DNA from: Acidobacteriota bacterium
Lineage (GTDB): Bacteria > Acidobacteriota > Terriglobia > 20CM-2-55-15
DNA length: 52,092 nt
Reading direction: 5' to 3'
Assembly (NCBI GenBank): GCA_003223875.1
Contig: QHWY01000091.1
Location: forward strand, 1,445 to 53,536
Position numbers and translations under genes: made by a program. Below, piece after piece: positions 10,069-18,344 of this stretch (positions are counted from its first letter, which is position 1; the number at the start of each line of letters is the position of its first letter). The notes below the pieces were generated by a model. It was not told the DNA's origin and made no database searches. It worked only from the letters and a program-made list of their open reading frames with translations.

Positions 10069-10131
10069 GGAAATTCGGGGACGGTGAGCAATTTCTTCAG
10101 TTCAGAAATTGCTCACCGTCCCCGAATTTCC
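10069..10131. repeat. Perfect 28-bp inverted repeat after lon
   Basis: Arm 10069-10096 and arm 10104-10131 are exact reverse complements, separated by a 7-base loop. The arms contain the phrase TTCGGGGACGGTGAGCAATT. It begins two bases after the lon stop codon and ends 41 bases before engB. There is no T-tract, so it is not a classical intrinsic terminator. From memory the GGGGACGGTGAGC phrase resembles REP elements mobilised by RAYT-type Y1 transposases, but no transposase is in the window. Confidence 0.9.
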
Positions 10132-10134
10132 CCG

Positions 10135-10143
10135 TGATACAAT
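10135..10143 (+). promoter_or_regulatory. Extended -10 promoter candidate for engB-rho
   Basis: TGATACAAT matches an extended -10 element (TGn plus TACAAT at 10138-10143). It lies directly after the lon-engB hairpin and about 30 bases before the engB start. It would allow engB-rho to be transcribed independently of lon. No good -35 hexamer is visible, which is tolerated for extended -10 promoters. Confidence 0.35.
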
Positions 10144-10172
10144 GAAGACAGTTTCCGGCCTCTCGACTTCCA

Positions 10173-10777
10173 GTGGTGAAAATCAGTTCCACCCGATTCG
10201 TCAAGAGCGCAGCACGACCGGATGATTTTCCCCGAGATCAGCGACCTGAAATCGCTTTTTGTGGCCGATCAAACGTTGGCAAATCCAGTTTGTTGAATAC
10301 TCTGACGAATGTCCGTGGACTGGCACGTACGAGTTCATCGCCGGGCCGAACGCAAACGATCAACTTTTTTCTCATCAATGACAGCATGTATTTTGTGGAT
10401 CTGCCAGGCTACGGGTACGCGAAAGTTTCAAAGAAAGTTAGAGAAGGCTGGGGACCGATGATCGAGGATTATCTGCGAAATCGCGAACAGCTTGAGCTGG
10501 CTGTGATGCTTGTAGATAGCCGGATGGCTCCTACAGACTCGGACGTGACGATGAAGAAATGGCTCGATTATCGCCGGATTCCCAACACAGTCGTTTTGAC
10601 CAAGACCGACAAGATTTCCGGTAATCAGTTGTATCAGGCGCTCCGTCAGGGGGCGAAAACATTAAACACAAAGGAGATAATTGCTTTCTCAGCGGTAACG
10701 GGTGCTGGCAAGGATGAACTTCTGGCCAGGATCGGTGCCGCGACAACTTCAGATCCCACAGTGAGAAAAACCCACCT

Positions 10778-10781
<4 letters not shown>
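10173..10781 (+). CDS. engB: Ribosome biogenesis GTP-binding protein EngB/YsxC
   Basis: EngB/YsxC is a small TRAFAC-class GTPase needed for late 50S assembly. The 202-residue protein shows G1 [10 protein letters not shown]2/switch I around GRTQT, G3 DLPGYG, G4 TKTDK and G5 SAVTG. It spans the length expected of the family. Translation starts at GTG (10173 or the next codon, 10176). Its stop overlaps the rho start by four bases (ATGA), which points to coupled translation. Confidence 0.95.
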
Positions 10782-12091
<1,310 letters not shown>

Positions 12092-12094
12092 GAG

Positions 12095-12228
12095 AACTCC
12101 CCTCCTAAGTTAGGAGGGGTGGCGCGCAGCTTAATAGAAGCTGGCGCGCCGGGGTGGTTCCGAAGGTGAACCTCCCCCTCGCCTCACTTCGTTCGGCTCG
12201 GCTCCCCTCCTAACTTAGGAGGGGAGTT
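12095..12228. repeat. 134-bp MITE-like element with 25-bp perfect terminal inverted repeats
   Basis: The ends 12095-12119 and 12204-12228 are exact inverted copies of AACTCCCCTCCTAAGTTAGG plus AGGGG. Each end is itself almost a palindrome. The 84-base interior holds a second hairpin, GGCGCGCAGCTT against AAGCTGGCGCGCC with one extra base. The element fills the gap between convergent rho and the 12184 gene and runs into the latter's coding frame. The same termini occur at 30141-30328 and 33371-33567 around a different core. No transposase is present. Confidence 0.85.
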
Positions 12229-13131
12229 TCGTAGCTTCATCAGCAGGTCTCCTGGCTCATCAATCTGAGCAACCACAGAAGAACCGTTGCTGGTGACCTG
12301 AATTCCATCGAGCAGGTGAACCAGATCGGGTTGCTGCTTCGCGACCTGGAGTTTGGCTAGCGCAATCAGCCCCCGCGCCATGTCGGCCAGATTTTTTGCG
12401 CTATCGGCATCGGCGAAATTTCCTGTGGCGCGCGCGTGTACGTCGCGGTCGACTCGCATCTGATACGTTCCATGCTGCAATGATTTCAGGATTTCGGCGA
12501 CAGGCCCGGACTCACGGACTCCGCCTGTGGGCAAGTCCTCCTGTGAAAAGCTCCCGACGGCCCAAACTTGGTTGCCGGACTCGATCGTTCGAATCGCCTC
12601 GAGCAAATCATTTCCAATTTGCATCGAGCCGGGATACGTCATTCGATTAATCGCGGTCTTGACGGCGTTTGCAGTTCCGAAAAGCACGACGTTGTCCAGG
12701 AATGTTACCGCCCTAGCGTCATCGCGATAGACGGACCGGCCGAGGTAAACTTCGGGTTCTTTCCCCTTCTCTCTCAAGAATTGTTCCGCTTTGAAGTGGT
12801 CGTACCGGGCAGTGGCAACGACAAGCCTCTCTTGGGCGCTGATCTTTCCAATCGTCACACGATCGAGGTCTCGCCGGATATCGAAACCCGTTTGCTCGAC
12901 GAACTCGCTAATTGCCGGAGATAGGGAACGGAATTCGCCTTTGTTCAGGACATCCTGCACCAAGGCCGCGTTTCGAAGGGCGGCGATGTCCGCAAAGGCA
13001 ATACCTTCCGTTTCCGGCGGAAAATATTTCAACGTGGATTCATCCGGCGTAATCGTAGCGGCCGGAATAGTCATCGTTGCAGCCCAACCCAACGCTGTGG
13101 CGATGACTGAAACGCCAACGATCCATTTCAT
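12184..13131 (-). CDS. Hypothetical exported protein of an ABC-2 exporter operon
   Basis: I do not recognise a named family. The 315-residue product has an N-terminal signal-like segment (KWIVGVSVIATALGWAA). A mixed alpha/beta body follows, with repeated statements of VATARYD / VVLFGTANAV type reminiscent of DUF3352-like exported proteins. The start is the ATG at 13131 behind AAAGGA; a TTG two codons upstream is less likely. It begins two bases after the permease stop, so it probably belongs to that operon. The last 15 residues (from [15 protein letters not shown]) are encoded by the right end of the 12095-12228 repeat element, so its native C-terminus appears to have been replaced. Confidence 0.6.
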   Translation of the reverse strand: MKWIVGVSVIATALGWAATMTIPAATITPDESTLKYFPPETEGIAFADIAALRNAALVQDVLNKGEFRSLSPAISEFVEQTGFDIRRDLDRVTIGKISAQERLVVATARYDHFKAEQFLREKGKEPEVYLGRSVYRDDARAVTFLDNVVLFGTANAVKTAINRMTYPGSMQIGNDLLEAIRTIESGNQVWAVGSFSQEDLPTGGVRESGPVAEILKSLQHGTYQMRVDRDVHARATGNFADADSAKNLADMARGLIALAKLQVAKQQPDLVHLLDGIQVTSNGSSVVAQIDEPGDLLMKLRNSPPKLGGEPSRTK

Positions 13132-13133
13132 AA

Positions 13134-13964
13134 TCAATAATCCTTTCGTGTGAAGTAAACCACCGTGCCGATGTAACAGACCAGCGCGAATATGAACGAA
13201 GTGCCCACAACCCAGTTGAGTTCCAACGGCCGTTCGATAATCAGACGCCGCATCGCGCCAATAGTTTCAGCGGATTTCGGCAGAACCCAATACAATGTAC
13301 GAAAAATGTGGCGATATAGTTCCGAGGAAAAAGCGGGCGTAATCTGTTCGTGCGCCGCCAGTACCGGGCTGAATACCAGAAGCGTTGTCGCCGCCAGTAA
13401 ACCCGCCGGTCCGCTCTCGGTTGTTACGGAAACGATCATGACTACGGAAAACAGAACGACGAAGGCGAAGATGGCCAATATCGTCGATTCCGGGAATCCA
13501 TGATTCCAAACCGACGATTTCAGACCCAAAACCGTCCAAACGCCCAGAAACAGATATGCGGCATTGAAGGCCATGATCGAGGCCCCTCCGGCGAACCGCG
13601 CCGTGATCAGACGCCATCGCGGAATCGGGCGGCAGAGCAACAGATCGATGCTTCCTTTCTGGAGCATCAAGGGAAACAGTGTTGAGGTCGCCATCAGAGC
13701 GAGGAATAGCCCGAACGTTCCGACGAACATGGCCAGACCCGATTGAAAACTTTCCACCCACTGCTTAACCGAAAATGCGGGAACCCGAAGCTCGCTTCCG
13801 AAAAATGTCATACCACGCATCACGCCGTTGACGACGTCCATATTCAAGGCCAGCCCGATCGAGCCCACGATCAACGAGGCGACGATGAAGAAGAAGAGGA
13901 ACATCTTGTTCCGGAAGGATTCTTGAAATGTGTCGAGGAAGATCCCGGGCCGAAACATGCTCAT
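13134..13964 (-). CDS. ABC-2 type transporter permease
   Basis: The 276-residue membrane protein has about six hydrophobic helices (first near residues 20-42, then about 75-100, 135-160, 165-190, 200-220 and 245-265) and the loop QKGSIDLLLCRPIPRW, typical of ABC-2/NosY-like permeases. It would pair with the ATPase at 13978-14892, whose stop is 13 bases upstream, to form an exporter. The start lies at the conserved MSMFRPGIFLDTF. The substrate is unknown; the following exported protein may be an accessory part. Confidence 0.85.
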   Translation of the reverse strand: MSMFRPGIFLDTFQESFRNKMFLFFFIVASLIVGSIGLALNMDVVNGVMRGMTFFGSELRVPAFSVKQWVESFQSGLAMFVGTFGLFLALMATSTLFPLMLQKGSIDLLLCRPIPRWRLITARFAGGASIMAFNAAYLFLGVWTVLGLKSSVWNHGFPESTILAIFAFVVLFSVVMIVSVTTESGPAGLLAATTLLVFSPVLAAHEQITPAFSSELYRHIFRTLYWVLPKSAETIGAMRRLIIERPLELNWVVGTSFIFALVCYIGTVVYFTRKDY

Positions 13965-13977
13965 TCCCCTGTCGTGA

Positions 13978-14892
13978 TCAAAGTACTTTCTCCATAAACA
14001 CCGATTCCAGAGTTCGCTTCTTCACATTCAGCGAGTCAATCTCAACATTTTTCGCTCGCAGGGCGTCGATCAAGGAATTTGCAGAGGTCCGGTCCGGCAC
14101 ATGAATGTGCAAATGACCGTCAACGGCGGTAAAGGGAAGCATCTTCTCATGCAGCCAATTGCGCAGTTCGTTGCTGACGCCGACGACAAGCTCGTATCCA
14201 CTTTGGTTTGATGTCAATTCCACAATCGTGCCTTGCTCGACGATCTCCCCGGATTTCATCAAGGCGATGCGATCACAAATCAATTCAATTTCCGCAAGGA
14301 TATGAGAATTGATAAAAATCGTCTTACCTTGGTCCGCCAACTCGCGGCAGATCGCGCGCACTTCCCGCCTGCCGGGAGGATCTAACCCGTCTGTCGGCTC
14401 ATCGAGGAAAATGAAGTCGGGATCGTGAACGAGCGCCTGGGCCAATGCGAGCCGCTCATTCATTCCTTTTGAAAACTTGGAGACGCGTACGTCGCGCCAT
14501 CCGGCCAGATCAAGTCGTTCCAACCAATTCGCGGCATTCGCATCGACCCGCTTGGTATCGGCTCCGCTGAGACTGCCGTAGAGGCGCAAAACCTGCCATG
14601 CTGTGAGGTGAGCGGGGAACCGGGGATTCTCCGGCAGATAGCCGACGCTTCTGAGCACCGACCGATTGCGAACGGATTCGCCCAGTACACGGATTTCACC
14701 TTGATCCGGATACGCGATCGTGAGAGCAATTTTTACCAGTGTAGTCTTGCCGGCGCCGTTTGGACCGAGAAGCCCGAAAATTGTGCCCGGCTGCACCGCG
14801 AAACTGACGTTCCGAAGAGCGCAGACTTCGCGCCTCGACCACCAGTGGCGGAACGTCTTAAAGACAGCACGCACTTCGAAGGCAGCCGGCAT
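13978..14892 (-). CDS. ABC transporter ATP-binding protein (ABC-2 exporter)
   Basis: This is a 304-residue ATPase of the CcmA/NatA type. Walker A is GPNGAGKTT, the signature FSKGMNERL is a variant of LSGGQ, and Walker B is FIFLDEPT followed by the D-loop and NSH of the H-loop. The C-terminal 80 residues form the small domain common to ABC-2 exporter ATPases. The frame stays open upstream to 15114, but homology starts at MPAAFEVRAVF, so I place the start at 14892. A TATAAT box on the minus strand (14904-14899) ends six bases before that ATG and no ribosome-binding site is visible, so the mRNA may be leaderless. It heads a three-gene operon. Confidence 0.85.
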   Translation of the reverse strand: MPAAFEVRAVFKTFRHWWSRREVCALRNVSFAVQPGTIFGLLGPNGAGKTTLVKIALTIAYPDQGEIRVLGESVRNRSVLRSVGYLPENPRFPAHLTAWQVLRLYGSLSGADTKRVDANAANWLERLDLAGWRDVRVSKFSKGMNERLALAQALVHDPDFIFLDEPTDGLDPPGRREVRAICRELADQGKTIFINSHILAEIELICDRIALMKSGEIVEQGTIVELTSNQSGYELVVGVSNELRNWLHEKMLPFTAVDGHLHIHVPDRTSANSLIDALRAKNVEIDSLNVKKRTLESVFMEKVL

Positions 14893-14898
14893 TGGAAA

Positions 14899-14904
14899 AT
14901 TATA
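14899..14904 (-). promoter_or_regulatory. TATAAT -10 box immediately upstream of the ABC-2 ATPase start
   Basis: The perfect -10 hexamer is followed by only six bases before the ATG at 14892. Transcription would then start at or next to the start codon. The -35 region, 17 bases further up, is poor (GCCGCT). Confidence 0.4.
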
Positions 14905-15143
14905 CCGTGTGGGAATTTCCCAGCGGCAGGCGGAGTGCTTTCGAGAGGGCTTTGCATGCCTGGCTTCCGCTCCCCCAGAAAGGCAGTCCAGCGGCGCTTC
15001 GAGGTCCATGGGAATACCCAATGTTTTGAATAGGTTATATCGGCGACACCGACCGCAAACGTCGATTCCTTGACAGATTTCTGTCCAAACCGCGTCGCGA
15101 ACCGTTAAAGCCAACCTTTTCCCGCGTCGATAAATAAGGCGGG

Positions 15144-17126
15144 ATGAAACTAACGATCATTATTCCCACTCGCGACCGAAACAACAGCGTCGTCGAGTGC
15201 GTACTTGCCCTCGATCACAACGAAGCCGACGTCGTCGTCGTGGACGACGGTTCGGTCCAGCAGGTTGTTCTACCATCCGACTGCGCGCGGGTCATCCGAC
15301 ATCCTCGGCATCGCGGACGTGCAGCAGCTATCAATACGGGCTTGAAAGCTGCGCGTCACGATATGGTGCTCATCATCAATGACGACATTTACGCGGCGCC
15401 GGATATGGTGCTGCGCCTTATCGACGAATTTGCGATCCACAATAATCCGAAACTTGGAGTTGCCGCTCGGGTCATGTGGGATCCTGATATTCCTCCGACA
15501 CTAACGATGAAATTGATGGAGGAGGCAAAAAAGTTCGTTGCCCCGATTCTTCTGTGGAAGCCCTTTGTGCTGTCTCAGGGCGGATACGATGAAAACTTCA
15601 CGCGGCGTTTGGAAGATCTCGAACTGGAACTCCGGCTGAAGCAACAAGGATTCGAACTACGCACGGTTGAAACTGCGGTCGCCTTTCAACAAAACCCCAT
15701 GCGGATTCGCGATCTGATCGAGCGGGAATTCATGGAGGGCGCTTCCGCGGTCTTTCTCCATTCAAAATTTCCTTATTACATGCCCCAGATCGATGACATG
15801 GATGCGCTCATTCGTAATGAAAATCAGGCAGCCGATGCGGATTCCGCGGTTGAAGAGATTTCGTTACTGGAGCAGTCAGGTTCGGACACTCTTCCCGACG
15901 GAGCTTCGGAACTGTTTACCCATATCTGCCGTCATTATTTCCTCCACGGCGTCTTTGAAAGTCTGAAAGATATCGGAGGCATCAAACAGCAGCGCTCCGA
16001 TTCGACCACCGCTACGATTTTCAAGGAGGCTTCGCGTCTGGAAGGTATCGGGGAATTCGATGAAGCCCGGCGCCTGTTTCAACTCGTCCGTCAAAGGCCG
16101 GACGAACAGTATTGGGACCGCGCCGAATATCATTTGGGCTGCGTCGAGAGTCAGCTTGGCAACGCATCCGTTGCACATGCCCATTTCAAGGAATGCCTGC
16201 GCCGGAATCCGCGGCATAACAAAGCTCGCCGAATGCTCACCAATTCGACGCTATATCGGGAAATAGAACCGAATGTATTCGAAATCGCCCGGCCGGCAAG
16301 TTCGTCGAAAGTCCTGTTCGTCGTTTTCGGCGGCCTGAAGAATATCGTCAATGCATTCCCTGTTGTCGAAGCACTACGAAACAAATTTCAGGCTGAAACA
16401 GTTTGGCTGACCTCGCCCGCATACGCAGCGCTCGCCGGCGCGAGCGCTGCCGATGCCATCCTCGAAATGGAGCCGCGGGAGATCATTCCTTGGGATTGGA
16501 TCCATTCCGAGGGCTTCACTCATGTCTTCTTTGCCGACCCCGAAGGCAATCAAGAGGAGTGGGAACAGTCTGAACTTCACCCCATCGATTTCATGGCCCA
16601 TAAATGTGGTGTACAGGTCGAGACTCGCCGAGCCTGCTTCGAACCGAATGGTGGCGCCCTCATCCAGGCGGAAGAATTCCTACGTCAAAACGGTTTGTTG
16701 AAAGGCGCGTTTGTCACCGCATCTCATGGGAATGGTAAGGGACGGCACTGGCCGAATTCCAACCTCACGAGGCTTGCTACGCAACTGAAGATGCCGATGG
16801 TCGTGTTCGGCACAAAAATGAATCCGGAAATTCCGGGGACGACCACCTGTACTGATAAGCCGTTTCAAGTGATCGCCGCGATCATCCGTTGGAGTCGCTT
16901 TTACCTCGGTCCCGACTCGGGACTGTCATGGCTCGCCACGACAGTCGGCACGCCGATGGCTGTCTTTATCGATCCTGAAGCCAAGAACCCCATCGACACG
17001 GGATTGGGCAGCATAGTGCGTGGCGGAAAACATGACATTCGGGAGTGGGATATCTACACGAGCCTCCAAACCGTGCTCACCCATATCGAATCGAGATTGC
17101 CAGCCGATATCGCTGTTCCGCGCTAA
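15144..17126 (+). CDS. GT2-TPR-GT9 fusion glycosyltransferase
   Basis: The 660-residue cytosolic protein combines three parts. Residues 1-230 form a GT-A family-2 domain with the opening IIIPTRDRN, the nucleotide site VVVDDGS (31-37) and an Asp pair at 79-80 in NDDIY. Residues 289-375 look like two or three TPR units (FDEARRLFQLVRQRP, YHLGCVESQLGN, ECLRRNPRHNKA). Residues 385-655 resemble a GT-B family-9 heptosyltransferase-like domain, with FGGLKNIVNAFPVVEAL and the sugar-nucleotide motif YLGPDSGLSWLAT. This suggests two sequential sugar transfers onto a cell-surface glycan or a glycoprotein. It stands alone, divergent from the ABC-2 operon. The acceptor is unknown. Confidence 0.75.
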   Translation: MKLTIIIPTRDRNNSVVECVLALDHNEADVVVVDDGSVQQVVLPSDCARVIRHPRHRGRAAAINTGLKAARHDMVLIINDDIYAAPDMVLRLIDEFAIHNNPKLGVAARVMWDPDIPPTLTMKLMEEAKKFVAPILLWKPFVLSQGGYDENFTRRLEDLELELRLKQQGFELRTVETAVAFQQNPMRIRDLIEREFMEGASAVFLHSKFPYYMPQIDDMDALIRNENQAADADSAVEEISLLEQSGSDTLPDGASELFTHICRHYFLHGVFESLKDIGGIKQQRSDSTTATIFKEASRLEGIGEFDEARRLFQLVRQRPDEQYWDRAEYHLGCVESQLGNASVAHAHFKECLRRNPRHNKARRMLTNSTLYREIEPNVFEIARPASSSKVLFVVFGGLKNIVNAFPVVEALRNKFQAETVWLTSPAYAALAGASAADAILEMEPREIIPWDWIHSEGFTHVFFADPEGNQEEWEQSELHPIDFMAHKCGVQVETRRACFEPNGGALIQAEEFLRQNGLLKGAFVTASHGNGKGRHWPNSNLTRLATQLKMPMVVFGTKMNPEIPGTTTCTDKPFQVIAAIIRWSRFYLGPDSGLSWLATTVGTPMAVFIDPEAKNPIDTGLGSIVRGGKHDIREWDIYTSLQTVLTHIESRLPADIAVPR

Positions 17127-17467
17127 CCCGATTTATCAGCCGCTGACTATAACTGCAACTCGGCTTTAGGCAAGCTTTCGATGAAGCTCTTCACAGGTTT
17201 TCATTGTAAGCCTGGTCCTGGAGAGGGGAGTTTGTTGCACTTTTCGCAACAAAAAGTAGCGAGATTTGCCTAACCCCTATACAACCGATCTCGTCAGTTT
17301 CTTGGCAGCGGCCCCATTGCCTCGTCGGGAAAATGGCATGCCCCTCAGGCCAATCTTGAGTGCGACGCTGAGTGTTGGGGCTCTGGACGGGTGTTCCCCT
17401 TTCTAAAGGGCTTAGACATTGGTAAGCCAAATGCAATAAAACACGTCGAAAGGAAGGAGAAAGACTG
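17127..17467. other. Gene-free stretch with one 8-bp hairpin
   Basis: No coding sequence is supported in this 341-base gap between the glycosyltransferase fusion and the small HTH gene. Minus-strand frames here overlap the HTH gene and lack starts or family features. A perfect 8-bp stem, TTTGTTGC (17231-17238) and GCAACAAA (17246-17253) with a 7-base loop, stands out; it lacks a T-tract and could be an operator rather than a terminator. Confidence 0.5.
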
Positions 17468-17683
17468 ATGTTGACTGAGACCGCCACCGCCAATCCGGCC
17501 CGAACGAAAATGTTTTTGGATATTCCTACTGCCGCCGAACTCGCAGGGTTTTCGATCCGGCATTTCCGCAGAATCATTGAAGAAGACCGCATTCCGATCG
17601 TTCAGATTGGCCGGAAATTCTTCATTCTCGGTCGCGACTTTTCTAGTTGGGAGTCCAGCAAGAAGACAAGGCGGCCTGCCTAG
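17468..17683 (+). CDS. Small HTH_17/excisionase-like DNA-binding protein
   Basis: The 71-residue protein has a MerR/excisionase-like winged helix (IPTAAELAGFSIRHFRRIIEEDRIPIVQIGRKFFILGRDF, split here into its helix, recognition helix and wing) of the kind found in HTH_17 and AlpA-like proteins. A strong ribosome site, GGAAGGAG, precedes the ATG. Such proteins bind DNA as small regulators or recombination directionality factors. No integrase, attachment site or phage gene is nearby, so it may be an orphan. The 11-base-arm hairpin at 17689-17717 lies just beyond its stop. Confidence 0.7.
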   Translation: MLTETATANPARTKMFLDIPTAAELAGFSIRHFRRIIEEDRIPIVQIGRKFFILGRDFSSWESSKKTRRPA

Positions 17684-17688
17684 GGCAT

Positions 17689-17717
17689 CCACGCACGTGG
17701 TAGATGCACCTGCGTGG
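17689..17717. other. Hairpin after the HTH gene
   Basis: CCACGCACGTG (17689-17699) pairs with CACCTGCGTGG (17707-17717) with one mismatch and a 7-base loop. It begins six bases after the TAG. A second perfect 10-bp stem, AGTCGAGCCT/AGGCTCGACT, follows at 17813-17841. Neither has a T-tract. They may protect or end the short HTH transcript. Confidence 0.5.
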
Positions 17718-17864
17718 TGTGTAACGAAGTTCCCCTTCGAGTTACTTTTCCGCCCAATCGGAACGCGCTCTCCGGTGCCTTCCTCGACGTTGCGGAAATC
17801 CATAACACATAGAGTCGAGCCTATTAAAGAAAGGCTCGACTTCGCGCGTTGGCTGTTCGTGTCT

Positions 17865-17925
17865 AGCCACAAAGAGGCACAAGAAACACAAAATCCTTCT
17901 GCGAACTTTGTGCCTTCTTGTGGCT
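17865..17925. repeat. GCCACAAAGAGGCACAA palindrome, copy 1
   Basis: AGCCACAAAGAGGCACAAG pairs with the later TTTGTGCCTTCTTGTGGCT to give a long imperfect hairpin. It lies between convergent HTH and HU genes and ends five bases before the HU stop codon. Other copies are at 20176-20235 and 29770-29827. Confidence 0.8.
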
Positions 17926-17930
17926 GATGC

Positions 17931-18227
17931 TTACTTCTTTGGCGCGGCGCCGAGGACAGCGTCTTTCGCCGCTTTCGCGACGCGGAATTTCAAAACCGTC
18001 TTTGCTGGGATCTTGATTTCTTCTCCAGTGGCAGGATTACGGCCGATGCGTGCCTTTCTTTTCTGCTTCACGAGTTTTCCCAGGCCGTGGAAAGGGAACT
18101 CGCCCTTCTTCGCTTCGCGGTATGCCAGATCAACGTACGCAGCCAAGAAATCTTTGACCTGTTTCTTTGCGACGCCCGTCTTCGTCGACATCTCACTGAT
18201 GATCTGCGTTTGGGTCATCTTTGCCAT
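17931..18227 (-). CDS. HU/IHF-family DNA-binding protein
   Basis: The 98-residue protein has the HU fold. The helical N-terminus (TQTQIISEMSTKTGVAKKQV) is followed by the beta-arm signature GRNPATGEEIKIPA and a Lys/Ala-rich tail. Such proteins bend DNA and shape the nucleoid as dimers. The ATG at 18227 has a strong ribosome site (AGGAGG six bases upstream); a TTG one codon earlier is not needed. Its tail is short and basic (AAPKK). It is transcribed alone toward the HTH gene. Confidence 0.93.
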   Translation of the reverse strand: MAKMTQTQIISEMSTKTGVAKKQVKDFLAAYVDLAYREAKKGEFPFHGLGKLVKQKRKARIGRNPATGEEIKIPAKTVLKFRVAKAAKDAVLGAAPKK

Positions 18228-18344
18228 CAAATTCCTCCTTTAATATTCACAACTTCCCGATTTCTCCTCAAAATGTTTTCGATGAAGGCCACCGAAACAC
18301 AAACCAGCTTTAGAACCTTAGAGTGAGACACCTGTTCTGTCAAG

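Noticed and set aside
10069..10131. Intrinsic terminator of lon
   Set aside because: The stem is far longer than a terminator and has no T-tract on either side.
12092..12230. Classical insertion sequence after rho
   Set aside because: The terminal repeats are clear but the 84-base interior encodes no transposase, so it is at most a non-autonomous element.
17191..17872. Two overlapping minus-strand frames around the HTH gene
   Set aside because: They lack a ribosome site and any family signal and conflict with the well-started HTH gene on the plus strand.
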